This document shows positions 25,951 to 36,906 of a DNA stretch of 64,000 nt, piece after piece. Position numbers and translations under genes: made by a program. The notes under the pieces are model-generated. The model was not told the origin of the DNA and did not search any database. It saw only the letters and a program-made list of their open reading frames with translations. Origin of the DNA: Algoriphagus marinus (GTDB taxonomy: Bacteria; Bacteroidota; Bacteroidia; Cytophagales; Cyclobacteriaceae); assembly GCF_001936475.1 (NCBI RefSeq), contig NZ_MSPQ01000008.1, positions 62,001 to 126,000 on the forward strand, given 5' to 3'. Numbering within the stretch: the stretch's first letter is position 1; each line of letters opens with the position of its first letter.

Positions 25951-27150
25951 ATGAAAAAGATTGTATTGGCTTATAGTGGTGGCCTTGATACCACATTTTG
26001 TGCTTTGCACCTCTCCCGAGATCTTGGATACGAGGTTCATGCTGTTATTGTAAATACTGGTGGTTTTTCTGAAGAAGAACTGAAAGCTATCGAAACAAGA
26101 GCCAATAGCCTCGGCGTAGCTTCTTTCCATATTTTGGATGTGGTTGAAATCTATTATGAAGAGGTGATCAAATATTTGATCTTTGGAAATGTGCTAAAAA
26201 ATCAGACCTATCCCCTATCAGTTTCCGCTGAGCGAATTCTTCAGGCAAAATCTCTGGCAGAATATGCGAAATCCATTGGAGCAAAAGCTGTTGCTCATGG
26301 ATCAACTGGAGCAGGAAACGATCAGGTTCGGTTTGATATGATTTTTCAGACTATCGTGCCAGATATTGAAATCATCACTCCTATCCGGGATTTGAAGCTT
26401 TCCCGTCAGGAAGAAATCGAATACCTGAAAAAGCATGGTGTAGAAATGAACTTCGAAAAAGCCGCTTATTCAATTAATAAAGGTATTTGGGGGACTTCTG
26501 TTGGTGGAAAAGAGACCTTGACATCGGCTGATTATCTTCCTGAGGAGGCTTGGCCAACTCAGGTGACTGAGCATGATCCAAAGGAATTGACATTGACTTT
26601 TGTTCAAGGAGAATTGAAAGGGGTGAATGGAAAGAAATTTGAATCTTCAACAGCTGCAATACAGGAAGTTCAGGCACTTGCTGCTCCTTATGGAATTGGT
26701 CGTGATATTCACGTGGGTGATACCATTATCGGCATCAAAGGTCGTGTAGGATTTGAAGCAGCGGCACCTTTGATAATTATAAAAGGTCATCAATTGCTAG
26801 AGAAGCATACCTTAACGAAATGGCAACTTTTCTGGAAAAATCAATTGTCAGAATTCTATGGAAATCATCTCCATGAAGGCCATTACTTAGATCCTGTAAT
26901 GCGAAATTTGGAGGCCTTCCTAGCCGATACGCAGACTTTTGTAAATGGCGATGTCCGAGTGATGCTCCATCCATATCGATTCACACTTCTTGGAATAACT
27001 TCGGAAAATGACCTCATGTCCAATAAATTTGGAAGCTATGGGGAAATGAACAAAGGCTATACTGCTGAGGATGTGAAAGGATTTACACGAATTTTAGGCA
27101 ACCAAACTTCAATTTTCCATAAAGTAAATCATCCTGATGAAGCAAATTAA
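25951..27150 (+). CDS. argG: Argininosuccinate synthase
   Basis: A 399-residue enzyme joining citrulline and aspartate with ATP to argininosuccinate. The N-terminal PP-loop is AYSGGLDTT (residues 7-15), and HGSTGAGNDQVRFD binds citrulline and aspartate. The sequence is of the Bacteroidota branch, which differs from E. coli ArgG. It is the second gene of the operon; its end overlaps argC by 14 bp, which suggests translational coupling. Confidence 0.95.
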   Translation: MKKIVLAYSGGLDTTFCALHLSRDLGYEVHAVIVNTGGFSEEELKAIETRANSLGVASFHILDVVEIYYEEVIKYLIFGNVLKNQTYPLSVSAERILQAKSLAEYAKSIGAKAVAHGSTGAGNDQVRFDMIFQTIVPDIEIITPIRDLKLSRQEEIEYLKKHGVEMNFEKAAYSINKGIWGTSVGGKETLTSADYLPEEAWPTQVTEHDPKELTLTFVQGELKGVNGKKFESSTAAIQEVQALAAPYGIGRDIHVGDTIIGIKGRVGFEAAAPLIIIKGHQLLEKHTLTKWQLFWKNQLSEFYGNHLHEGHYLDPVMRNLEAFLADTQTFVNGDVRVMLHPYRFTLLGITSENDLMSNKFGSYGEMNKGYTAEDVKGFTRILGNQTSIFHKVNHPDEAN

Positions 27151-28105
27151 AACAGCCATCATCGGAGCAGCTGGATATACTGGAGGAGAATTACTTCGTC
27201 TTTTGGTTCATCATCCTGCTTGTGAGTTGGTTTATGTACATAGCAATAGTCAAAAAGGAAAAAAAGTATCTGTGGTTCATCCTGATCTGATTGGGGATTG
27301 TGAGCTGGTTTTTACTGACGAGGTTCAAACAGAAGGTATTGAAGCAGTTTTCTTGGGTCTTCCTCACGGAGAAACGAAAGGCTTCCTTGAAAAACATTCA
27401 TTCAATCCAGAAACTGTTATTATCGATTTATCTACAGATTTCCGGAATGAAGCACATGGCTTTGTTTATGGACTTCCTGAAGTCAATAAATCAAAGATTC
27501 AAAAAGCTAAGCGTATAGCCAACCCGGGGTGTTTTGCTTCTGCCATTCAACTTGCTTTATTACCAGCTGTTGCCAAAGGTTGGGCGAAAAATCAGATCCA
27601 TATTTCAGGAATTACAGGAAGTACTGGTGCAGGAAAAAAGTTAGCTGAAACTTCACATTTCAGCTATAGAACAGGAAATATGTCTGTTTACAAGTTGTTT
27701 GACCACCAACATCTAGCGGAGATTTCACAAACCTTTTCCCAAGTTAATACTGACTTTGATTCGGAATTGCTCTTTGTCCCATACCGCGGTAATTTCACAA
27801 GAGGAATTTGGATCACTGCTTATTTACCTTTTGAAGGTACGATTGAAGAAGCTTTGAGTGCTTATCGAGAATTTTATGTTGGAGCAGCCTTCACCCATGT
27901 CTCTGATCAGGATATTGATTTAAAGCAAGTGGTAAATACCAATAAATGTATCATCCATCTTCAGGTGAAAAAGGGTCAATTGGTGATCTATTCAGTTATT
28001 GATAATCTTTTGAAAGGAGCTTCCGGACAGGCAGTTCAGAATTTCAATCTTGCTTTTGGATTAGATGAAAAAGAAGGATTAAGATTAAAAAGTATTGCAT
28101 TTTAA
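27137..28105 (+). CDS. argC: N-acyl-gamma-glutamyl-phosphate reductase
   Basis: A 322-residue NADPH-dependent reductase that converts the acylglutamyl phosphate to the semialdehyde. It has the Rossmann motif GAAGYTGGELLRLL (residues 11-24) and the catalytic cysteine in ANPGCFASA (about residue 132). The active-site His belongs to the later HFSYRTGN stretch. Length fits the short ArgC type. The start overlaps the argG end by 14 bp. Confidence 0.95.
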   Translation: MKQIKTAIIGAAGYTGGELLRLLVHHPACELVYVHSNSQKGKKVSVVHPDLIGDCELVFTDEVQTEGIEAVFLGLPHGETKGFLEKHSFNPETVIIDLSTDFRNEAHGFVYGLPEVNKSKIQKAKRIANPGCFASAIQLALLPAVAKGWAKNQIHISGITGSTGAGKKLAETSHFSYRTGNMSVYKLFDHQHLAEISQTFSQVNTDFDSELLFVPYRGNFTRGIWITAYLPFEGTIEEALSAYREFYVGAAFTHVSDQDIDLKQVVNTNKCIIHLQVKKGQLVIYSVIDNLLKGASGQAVQNFNLAFGLDEKEGLRLKSIAF

Positions 28106-28153
28106 TTCAGAAAGCTGAAATCAGAAATCAATTTTCGTAAATCGTAATTAGAA

Positions 28154-29284
28154 ATGAAATTATTTGATGTTTATCCGCTAATGCCTGTTACAATTACCAA
28201 AGCTGCGGGTGCAAAACTTTGGGATGATCAGGGACAGGAATATCTGGATTTATATGGTGGGCATGCAGTAATATCGATAGGACATACACATCCTCATTTT
28301 GTGAAGCGGATCAAAGAGCAGTTGGATCAAATTGCTTTTTATTCGAATTCGGTTCAAATTCCAATTCAAAAGGAATTTGCCTCAAAATTAGCAGAGTTGT
28401 CCTGCCTGCATGAATATCAGCTTTTCCTATGTAATTCAGGAGCAGAGGCCAATGAGAATGCCATGAAAATGGCCTCATTTACCACGAATAAACCTGGATT
28501 TATTTCATATTCTGGTGCATTTCATGGTCGTACTTCCGGAGCAGTTGCCTTAACTGATAATCCGAAAATCATTGCCCCTTGTAACGCACGCGAAGATTTT
28601 CATATTCTTCCTTGGGAAGATTTGGAGTCAACCGAAGAAATTTTAAAAGAGGGGAATATTGCAGGAATTATCATCGAAGGGATTCAGGGCGTTGGTGGAA
28701 TTCAGGTTCCATCATCTGAATTTTTGCAAGGAATTTCGGCACTTGCCAAAAAGTATGGCGCAAAATTGATTTTGGACGAAGTCCAATCTGGATATGGCCG
28801 CACCGGAAGATTTTTTGCACATCAATGGGTAGAAGGAATTATGCCTGATTTGATCAGCATGGCCAAAGGAATGGGAAATGGTTTTCCTATCGGTGGAATT
28901 CTGATATCACCGGAATTCAAATCTGCATATGGGATGCTTGGGACCACTTTCGGAGGCAATCATTTGGCCTGTGCTGCTGGACTTGCCGTTTTGGAAGTTT
29001 TGGAATCCGAAAAATTGATTCCTCAGGCTACAGTTCTTGGAAACCGCTTAATGGATGAATTAAAGGAGATTCCTGGTGTGACTGATGTGAGAGGTTTGGG
29101 ACTTATGATAGGGATAGACTTAGATCGCGAGGCAGGACCCGTACGGACAGAGTTGGTTCAGAAGTATCATATTTTTACCGGAAGTGCAGCTGGAAAACAT
29201 ACTATTAGGCTTCTTCCTCCTTTAAATATCGAGTGGAATCAGTTAAATTCGTTTATAGTCGGATTAAAAGAAATACTTAGCTAA
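28154..29284 (+). CDS. argD: Acylornithine aminotransferase
   Basis: A 376-residue class III aminotransferase that makes N-acylornithine from the semialdehyde and glutamate. CNSGAEANENAMKMA binds PLP phosphate, LDEVQSGYGRTG carries the PLP Asp, and the PLP lysine lies in SMAKGMGNGFPIGG. Fourth gene in the operon, 48 bp after argC, the widest gap inside the operon. Confidence 0.94.
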   Translation: MKLFDVYPLMPVTITKAAGAKLWDDQGQEYLDLYGGHAVISIGHTHPHFVKRIKEQLDQIAFYSNSVQIPIQKEFASKLAELSCLHEYQLFLCNSGAEANENAMKMASFTTNKPGFISYSGAFHGRTSGAVALTDNPKIIAPCNAREDFHILPWEDLESTEEILKEGNIAGIIIEGIQGVGGIQVPSSEFLQGISALAKKYGAKLILDEVQSGYGRTGRFFAHQWVEGIMPDLISMAKGMGNGFPIGGILISPEFKSAYGMLGTTFGGNHLACAAGLAVLEVLESEKLIPQATVLGNRLMDELKEIPGVTDVRGLGLMIGIDLDREAGPVRTELVQKYHIFTGSAAGKHTIRLLPPLNIEWNQLNSFIVGLKEILS

Positions 29285-29304
29285 TCATTTTCAATTTGAA
29301 TTAA

Positions 29305-30273
29305 ATGCCAAATATTATTAAGCCAGTCTCACATTTTACAAAATTTGAATCTTTTGAATTAGGTACTCAGTTGATTGATTTGGCATTAAAGTACAAATCA
29401 AATCCAGCTCTTGATCAGCAGAAAGGAAAAGGAAAACGAATTGGATGTATTTTTCTTAACCCCTCACTGAGAACACGTGTCAGCACTCAGTTGGCCGCCT
29501 TGAATTTGGGATTAGAACCTATTGTCCTCAATATGGATAAAGAAGGTTGGGCACTGGAAATGAATGAGGGGGCTATTATGAATAAGGGTACTGTTGAGCA
29601 CATCAAAGATGCAGCGGCTGTACTTGGTTCTTATTTTGATATTTTAGCTATTCGGGCTTTTCCTTCTTTAACTAACAGAGAAGAAGATATCAATGATTTC
29701 GTATTTAATCAGTTCGTGAAATATTCTGGGAAGCCTGTAATTAGCCTTGAGTCTGCAATTCGTCATCCCTTGCAAAGCTTAGCCGATCAAATTACGATAC
29801 AAGAGCAAACTAAAGGAGAAAAGAAACCAAAAATAGTCCTCACTTGGGCTCCCCATATCAAAGCAATTCCGCATGCAGTAGCCAACAGTTTTGCTGAGTG
29901 GACTTTAGGGATGAATCATGATTTGACTATAACACACCCTGAAGGGTACGAACTTGATGAGCAATTTACCAGAGGGGCAAAAATAGAGTACAACCTGAAG
30001 ACAGCTCTTGAAAATGCGGACTTTGTGTATGTTAAGAATTGGTCTTCTTTTAACGATTATGGAAAGATTCTACAGACAGATCCAAACTGGATGCTTACAG
30101 AATCCCATTTGAAAAATGCGCCAAATGCGAAAGTGATGCACTGCCTGCCTGTAAGAAGAAATGTGGAACTCTCAGATGAAATTCTAGACGGTCATCGCTC
30201 ACTTGTACAAGAACAGGCTAAAAACAGAATTTTTGCTGCTCAGGCGGCAATCAGTTTTCTCTTAGACCAGTAA
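29305..30273 (+). CDS. argF': N-succinylornithine (or N-acetylornithine) carbamoyltransferase
   Basis: A 322-residue transcarbamoylase making N-acylcitrulline. The carbamoyl-phosphate motif is NPSLRTRVS (residues 52-60); HPLQSLADQ and MHCLPVRRN match the acylornithine branch, not ornithine ArgF. In Xanthomonas acetylornithine enzyme a Glu (E92) sits before the EH pair, and in the Bacteroides fragilis succinylornithine enzyme it is Pro90. Here the place is V97 (GTVEHI). From memory, E92V in the Xanthomonas enzyme shifts it to succinylornithine, so succinylornithine is the likelier substrate. The alignment was done by eye. Confidence 0.9.
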   Translation: MPNIIKPVSHFTKFESFELGTQLIDLALKYKSNPALDQQKGKGKRIGCIFLNPSLRTRVSTQLAALNLGLEPIVLNMDKEGWALEMNEGAIMNKGTVEHIKDAAAVLGSYFDILAIRAFPSLTNREEDINDFVFNQFVKYSGKPVISLESAIRHPLQSLADQITIQEQTKGEKKPKIVLTWAPHIKAIPHAVANSFAEWTLGMNHDLTITHPEGYELDEQFTRGAKIEYNLKTALENADFVYVKNWSSFNDYGKILQTDPNWMLTESHLKNAPNAKVMHCLPVRRNVELSDEILDGHRSLVQEQAKNRIFAAQAAISFLLDQ

Positions 30274-30285
30274 AATAGTTCAGTC

Positions 30286-31086
30286 ATGAAAATCAGTATT
30301 ATTAAAATCGGAGGAAACGTAATTGATTATCCTGAGAAGCTGGAAGAGTTTTTAGTGCTTTTTGCCAAGTTTCCCGGCCACAAGATTCTTGTTCATGGTG
30401 GTGGGATCATGGCATCCAGATTTGGAGAATCCTTAGGTGTAATGCCTGAAATGGTAGACGGAAGAAGAATTACGGATAAAGACACGTTGGACGTGGTCAC
30501 CATGGTATATGCTGGCTTGATTAATAAAAATATTGTTGCAAAGCTTCAGGCCCTACATGTAAATGCGATTGGTATGACAGGAGCTGATGGTAATATTATA
30601 CGGTCAAAAAAACGTCCAGTCAAAGAAATTGATTATGGTTTTGTAGGTGATATTCAAGAGGTTAATACTACTCTGATTGATCATTTACTTTCGGGTGATT
30701 TATTGCCTGTGATTAATGCAATCACCCATGATGGAAAAGGTCAATTACTCAATACTAACGCTGATAGTATTGCTTCAGCTTTAGCGACAAGTCTGGCGGT
30801 GGATCACCAGGTCAACTTGTACTTTTGCTTTAATAAAAGTGGAGTTTTAATAGACGAAAAGAACGAGAATTCTATCATTCCATTGATAAACGAGGATATC
30901 TACAAAGAACTGAAGAAGGAAAAGGTGATCCACTCCGGAATGATCCCAAAGTTGGATAATGCCTTTGAGGCACTCCGAAAAGGTGTTAATTATGTCTGGA
31001 TTGGAAAAGCTGAAAATCTGCATCTAGCTGCCAAGGGTAAGCTATCCGGAACCATCATCGAGCAGCAGCGATATGACCTTTACTAA
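30286..31086 (+). CDS. argB: N-acylglutamate kinase
   Basis: A 266-residue amino-acid kinase phosphorylating the gamma-carboxyl of N-acylglutamate. The N-terminal KIGGNVID, then VHGGGIMASR (nucleotide and substrate loop) and GMIPKLDNAFEAL near the C-terminus are the standard ArgB marks. The arginine-sensitive N-terminal helix of feedback-inhibited ArgB is missing: the protein starts directly at the first strand. So control is probably exerted elsewhere, for example by transcription. It is 12 bp after argF'. Confidence 0.93.
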   Translation: MKISIIKIGGNVIDYPEKLEEFLVLFAKFPGHKILVHGGGIMASRFGESLGVMPEMVDGRRITDKDTLDVVTMVYAGLINKNIVAKLQALHVNAIGMTGADGNIIRSKKRPVKEIDYGFVGDIQEVNTTLIDHLLSGDLLPVINAITHDGKGQLLNTNADSIASALATSLAVDHQVNLYFCFNKSGVLIDEKNENSIIPLINEDIYKELKKEKVIHSGMIPKLDNAFEALRKGVNYVWIGKAENLHLAAKGKLSGTIIEQQRYDLY

Positions 31087-31095
31087 TTTACAAAA

Positions 31096-32178
31096 TTGAA
31101 AAATCATCCAATCCTGCATAAAGAAGCAGTCTCTCTCCTATCTGAACTGATCGCTACGCCATCTTTTTCGCGGGAAGAAAAACATACCTCTGGGATTATT
31201 GAGGATTTCCTGATTGAAAGAGGATGTGTAGTAGAACGATCCGGAAATAATGTTTGGGCTTTTGCTGCACCTTTTGATCGAAATAAATCAACTGTTTGGT
31301 TGAATTCACATCATGACACAGTCAAGCCTAATTCAGGTTATACCATTGATCCTTTTCAACCCTTAATTAAAGACAATAAACTTTTCGGGCTTGGAAGTAA
31401 TGATGCAGGAGCTTCACTGGTTTGCCTACTTTCAGCCTTTATTCATTTTTTAGGTATAGACCTTCCTTTCAACTTGGTCATGATTGCTTCGGCAGAAGAA
31501 GAGATTTCCGGAAAAGATGGTATTGCTTCAATCATAAGTCAATTACCACCCTGTGACCTTGCTATTGTTGGTGAACCTACAGAAATGGCTGTGGCAGTAG
31601 CTGAAAAAGGACTAATGGTTATTGATGCTAAAACTTTTGGAAAAGCTGGACATGCAGCAAGAGAAGAAGGAGAAAATGCGATTTATTTGGCTTTGGATGA
31701 TCTTCAAAAAATCAAATCTTTTGAATTTTCAAGAGGCTCGGAGTTTTTGGGTAAATCTAAAGTTTCCGCAACGGTAATACATGCCGGACAGCAACATAAT
31801 GTGGTTCCTGATGTCTGTGAATTCGTTTTGGATGTCAGAGTAACCGATGCCTACACACTTGAAGAGGCGCTAGAAGAGCTGAAGGATCAGTTAGCAGCAG
31901 AACTAAAGCCAAGATCAATGCGACTCCAATCTTCACGGCTTCCCAAGGAACATTTTGCTTGGAGTTTAATTGAAAATCTAAAGCTTAAAACTTATGGAAG
32001 CCCAACGCTATCCGATCAGGCATTAATCCCCTACCCGTCTATCAAAATGGGCCCTGGAGATTCAGCAAGATCGCATACAGCAAATGAATTTATTTATTTG
32101 AACGAAATTCAAGAAGGAATTAATGGCTATATCCAACTCCTGGAAGCCTATTCTGACTTGATTAATAATACTATTTGA
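31096..32178 (+). CDS. argE: M20-type deacylase of the arginine pathway (ArgE-like)
   Basis: A 360-residue M20 metallohydrolase. NSHHDTVKP gives the first zinc His and the adjacent Asp; GSNDAGAS and ASAEEEISG give the bridging Asp and Glu pair; VGEPTEMA matches the ArgE/DapE branch. In operons with an acylornithine carbamoyltransferase it removes the acyl group from N-acyl-citrulline, giving citrulline for ArgG. The start is TTG at 31096, 10 bp after argB; no ATG lies nearby. It is nearly contiguous with argH. Confidence 0.9.
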   Translation: MKNHPILHKEAVSLLSELIATPSFSREEKHTSGIIEDFLIERGCVVERSGNNVWAFAAPFDRNKSTVWLNSHHDTVKPNSGYTIDPFQPLIKDNKLFGLGSNDAGASLVCLLSAFIHFLGIDLPFNLVMIASAEEEISGKDGIASIISQLPPCDLAIVGEPTEMAVAVAEKGLMVIDAKTFGKAGHAAREEGENAIYLALDDLQKIKSFEFSRGSEFLGKSKVSATVIHAGQQHNVVPDVCEFVLDVRVTDAYTLEEALEELKDQLAAELKPRSMRLQSSRLPKEHFAWSLIENLKLKTYGSPTLSDQALIPYPSIKMGPGDSARSHTANEFIYLNEIQEGINGYIQLLEAYSDLINNTI

Positions 32179-32179
32179 A

Positions 32180-33514
32180 ATGAAACTTTGGCAAAAAAAT
32201 ACTGGAAGTAAAAAAGAAGTTGAATCATTCACCATCGGTAGAGATCCTGAATTTGATTTGAGTCTTGCTCCCTTTGATGTTTTGGGTTCTATGGCCCATG
32301 CAGAGATGCTTAGTATGATTGGACTATTAACGAAAGAAGAAAATCAAATTCTTCAAAAAGGACTTCGGGATATTTACTACGAGATAGAAAGAGGTGAATT
32401 CCAAATTGAAGAAGGTGTTGAAGACGTTCATTCTCAAGTGGAATTTTTGCTTACAGAGCGCTTTGGGGATGTTGGAAAAAAGCTTCACAGTGGAAGAAGC
32501 CGTAACGATCAAGTTTTGGTGGATTTGAAATTATATTATCGAGCAGCCATACGGGAATTAGTCAATGATTCATCTGAATTATTCGATTTGCTTTTAAAAC
32601 TCGCAGAAAAGCACAAAGATGATCTCATGCCTGGCTACACGCATACTCAGCTAGCTATGCCGTCTTCGTTTGGACTTTGGTTTGGATCAATTGCAGAAGG
32701 ATTAAGCGAAGATCTGGGCTTACTCAAAGCTGCATTTGATCTTTCTAATAAGAATCCCTTGGGGTCTGCAGCTGGCTACGGTTCAAGTTTTCCATTAAAT
32801 CGTACGATGACTACCGAGTTGCTTGGCTTTGCAGATCTTCATCACAATGTCATTAATGCACAAAATAGCAGAGGAAAGACAGAGCGTACTCTCGCATTTG
32901 CAATGGCGGGTTTAGCAGGAACCTTGAATCGGATGGCTGCAGATGTCTGTGTTTTCATGAATCAGCATTTTGCATTTGTTTCTTTCCCGGATGAACTCAC
33001 TACTGGAAGTAGCATTATGCCACACAAGAAAAATCCGGATGTATTTGAATTGATTCGTGCGAAAACCAATCAAATTCAGGCTATTCCAAATACTGTAAAT
33101 CTCCTACTTACCAATACTACTACAGGGTATCACAGAGATTTGCAATTACTTAAAGAAGAAATTTTTCCAGGAATAGCCTCGTTGAAGTCTTGTCTTGAGA
33201 TGAGTACCTTTATGCTTAAATCCATCCGAATCAGGGAAAATATTCTCTTAGATCCATTCTATAAGCACCTCTTCTCAGTGGAAGTAGTCAATGAACTGGT
33301 ATTAAAAGGTATCCCATTTCGTGATGCCTATAAAAAGGTAGGCCTTGATATAGAAAAGGGGGATTTTACACCAGACCAGACTAATTTGAATCATACGCAC
33401 GAAGGAAGTATTGGTAATTTAAATCTCAAGGAGATTCAAGAAAAAATGAATCTAGCAATTAGGCAATTTAGATTTGAAGAAATTGATAAGGCAATTATGG
33501 GTCTTTTAACTTAA
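32180..33514 (+). CDS. argH: Argininosuccinate lyase
   Basis: A 444-residue fumarase/aspartase-superfamily enzyme that splits argininosuccinate to arginine and fumarate. The signature GSSIMPHKKNPD (about residues 279-290) contains the catalytic Ser loop. HSGRSRNDQV and PGYTHTQLAMP bind substrate. It is the last gene of the operon, starting 2 bp after argE and ending about 180 bp before a strong terminator. Confidence 0.95.
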   Translation: MKLWQKNTGSKKEVESFTIGRDPEFDLSLAPFDVLGSMAHAEMLSMIGLLTKEENQILQKGLRDIYYEIERGEFQIEEGVEDVHSQVEFLLTERFGDVGKKLHSGRSRNDQVLVDLKLYYRAAIRELVNDSSELFDLLLKLAEKHKDDLMPGYTHTQLAMPSSFGLWFGSIAEGLSEDLGLLKAAFDLSNKNPLGSAAGYGSSFPLNRTMTTELLGFADLHHNVINAQNSRGKTERTLAFAMAGLAGTLNRMAADVCVFMNQHFAFVSFPDELTTGSSIMPHKKNPDVFELIRAKTNQIQAIPNTVNLLLTNTTTGYHRDLQLLKEEIFPGIASLKSCLEMSTFMLKSIRIRENILLDPFYKHLFSVEVVNELVLKGIPFRDAYKKVGLDIEKGDFTPDQTNLNHTHEGSIGNLNLKEIQEKMNLAIRQFRFEEIDKAIMGLLT

Positions 33515-33690
33515 GGGAAAACAATTCTTCACAAATATTATAGGGTTATATATTATTCTGTCATTAGACATTAATACAAATAATTAATTTTTAAAATGGA
33601 TATTATCTATGTTTAAATTTCAATTATTATTCATTTTTTAATAGTTCGAAAAAGTAATTTCTCATCTTTCTGATTAAAAAATTTTGATTT

Positions 33691-33730
33691 GAAAGGACTC
33701 CTGCTTTTATTTGCGGAGTCCTTTCACTTT
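33691..33730 (+). terminator. Intrinsic terminator after the arginine operon
   Basis: A perfect 11-bp stem GAAAGGACTCC / GGAGTCCTTTC with a 13-nt loop (TGCTTTTATTTGC), then a short T-rich tail. It separates argH from the following SAM riboswitch. Confidence 0.85.
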
Positions 33731-33742
33731 TTGTGCTGGGAT

Positions 33743-33834
33743 TTATAAAGAAGAGGCGAGAGACAGGCTCTATGACCCTCTGGCAACCTGGAAAGTCCAA
33801 GGTGCCAATTCCTGCCAGGTAAGCTATTCTTATT
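33743..33834 (+). promoter_or_regulatory. SAM-I (S-box) riboswitch
   Basis: The segment carries the S-box consensus in order: AAGAGGCGAGAGACAGGC, then CTATGACCC, CTGGCAACC, and AAGGTGCCAATTCCTGCC. The outer helix would be formed by ATAAAGAA and TTCTTAT at the ends. SAM-I binds S-adenosylmethionine and switches methionine genes off. It lies 174 bp ahead of metY. A weak hairpin CCGAT/ATCGG followed by CTGTTTTTA (33904-33930) could be the expression platform. Confidence 0.85.
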
Positions 33835-33950
33835 TGGAACTATAAATTCTTTGCAATATGCACATTGGATTTACCACTAGATTTCTTTCTTCCCGATTTC
33901 TCCCCGATCATAAATTATCGGCTGTTTTTATGCATTTGATTCAGTCTTAA

Positions 33951-35312
<1,362 letters not shown>

Positions 35313-35320
35313 ATTTATAA

Positions 35321-36370
35321 ATGAACCTCAAAAGTGAATACGCATCTATTTCTATGATTCAAGGTTTGTTTCATTCTAATTCTTCTTTATCACTCGAATC
35401 CGGGGAAAGCCTCCCCGAATTCGAGTTGTTTTACACTACTTATGGCCAAATGAATGCAAGTAAATCCAATGTGGTATGGGTGATTCATGCATTGACGGGT
35501 GATAGTAATGTGACAGATTGGTGGAACGGGCTTATTGGGGAGGATAAATTCTTTGACCCTAGTACCCACTTCGTCATATGTGCGAATTTGATTGGTTCCT
35601 GTTATGGTTCCACAAATCCACTAAGTGAAAATCCTAATTCAGGAAAACCATACTATTATGATTTCCCACAATTAACTACTCGAGATCAGGCAAATGCCTT
35701 GGAGTGTTTGCGAACTCATTTAGGAATTACTCAAATCAATACTTTGATTGGTGGGTCACTTGGAGGTCAGGTAGGATTGGAATGGGCTATTATTCTGGGA
35801 GGGAAATTATCTAATGCCATAATTCTGGCATCCACAGCGAAGTCATCCCCGTGGGTAATTGGATTCAATGAAACACAACGTATGGCAATTGAGTCAGATT
35901 GTTCTTGGGGAAATGAAGACGAAAACGCCGGAAAAAAAGGTTTAGAGACAGCGAGAGCAATAGCAATGCTTAGCTATAGACACCCGGAAGACATCAGCAG
36001 AAAACAGCAAGAAACGTATTCAAAGCTTGATGATTTCAAGGCAGCAAGCTATTTAAGATACCAAGGGCGTAAACTCTCTAATCGTTTTAATGCATTGTCT
36101 TATTGGACATTAAGTAAGACAATGGATAGTCATGATTTAAGTAGGGAAAGGGAGAGTTTAGAATCTGCATTACAAGAAATTGAAGCTAATGTATTGACAG
36201 TTGGAGTAGATTCCGATTTGCTTTTCTTGGCTTCAGAATCTCAATTTATATCCAAAAATGTAAAACGGGGGACTTATAAGGAAATCCAATCTACAGCAGG
36301 TCATGATGCTTTTCTGATCGAGTTTGAGCAGTTGGCCTATATCCTAAAGTCATTTTATTTACAGCAATAG
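35321..36370 (+). CDS. metX: Homoserine O-acetyltransferase
   Basis: A 349-residue alpha/beta hydrolase that acetylates homoserine for MetY. The nucleophile elbow is GGSLGGQ, the catalytic Asp is in GVDSDLLF and the His in AGHDAF near the C-terminus. WVIHALTGDSN and NLIGSCYGSTNP are typical MetX pieces. It shares a riboswitch-controlled transcript with metY (8-bp gap), so the two-step route to homocysteine is encoded together. Confidence 0.94.
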   Translation: MNLKSEYASISMIQGLFHSNSSLSLESGESLPEFELFYTTYGQMNASKSNVVWVIHALTGDSNVTDWWNGLIGEDKFFDPSTHFVICANLIGSCYGSTNPLSENPNSGKPYYYDFPQLTTRDQANALECLRTHLGITQINTLIGGSLGGQVGLEWAIILGGKLSNAIILASTAKSSPWVIGFNETQRMAIESDCSWGNEDENAGKKGLETARAIAMLSYRHPEDISRKQQETYSKLDDFKAASYLRYQGRKLSNRFNALSYWTLSKTMDSHDLSRERESLESALQEIEANVLTVGVDSDLLFLASESQFISKNVKRGTYKEIQSTAGHDAFLIEFEQLAYILKSFYLQQ

Positions 36371-36390
36371 GAAGATTTTATTTAGCTTTC

Positions 36391-36846
36391 CTAGTTTGCT
36401 TTAGTCCATTCCACAGTCCTACCTACCCATGAAAACCCAAGGTATCCTTTGACCTCCAATACCTTATTGTTCTTCAATTTTAATTCACAGGAGTAAGTTT
36501 TACCTGATTCAGGATCGTAGATTTTTCCATCCTTCCAGATTCCATTGCCATATTTTAATCCTTGAAGAATTGTCAGTCCCATTATTGGTCTTTTACGAAG
36601 TTTAGGATCGGAATTTTCACTATCAAGAATAGTTTCCGAACCATTTCCTTCTGGCTCAAGCCAGATGATTTTTCCCATAAATTCAGAACCGTTTTGGATA
36701 ATTTCGATTTTAGCTGATTTCTCCGTATTGAACCAAGTTCCTAAAATAGCTCCTTCACTTTGTGCCAGAACTGACGAGGAAAGAATAGTGGTAAAAAGAA
36801 CAATTACCGAAGTAAGTTGACAAATTTTGATAAAAATTGATCTCAT
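36391..36846 (-). CDS. Secreted DUF2147 protein
   Basis: A 151-residue protein with a signal peptide (hydrophobic core about residues 10-26, cleavage after VLAQ). It has the DUF2147 beta-barrel pattern: GTWFNTEKSAKIEI, then GKIYDPESGKTYSCEL and EVKGYLGFSWVGRTVEW. The role of DUF2147 proteins is unknown; they are periplasmic and sometimes stress-related. It stands alone between the met genes and the phosphoesterase. Confidence 0.88.
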   Translation of the reverse strand: MRSIFIKICQLTSVIVLFTTILSSSVLAQSEGAILGTWFNTEKSAKIEIIQNGSEFMGKIIWLEPEGNGSETILDSENSDPKLRKRPIMGLTILQGLKYGNGIWKDGKIYDPESGKTYSCELKLKNNKVLEVKGYLGFSWVGRTVEWTKAN

Positions 36847-36906
36847 AAAATACTTATTGAACTAGCTTTGGATTTAATTACGATAAGTCCTAAGGTTATA
36901 AATTTA

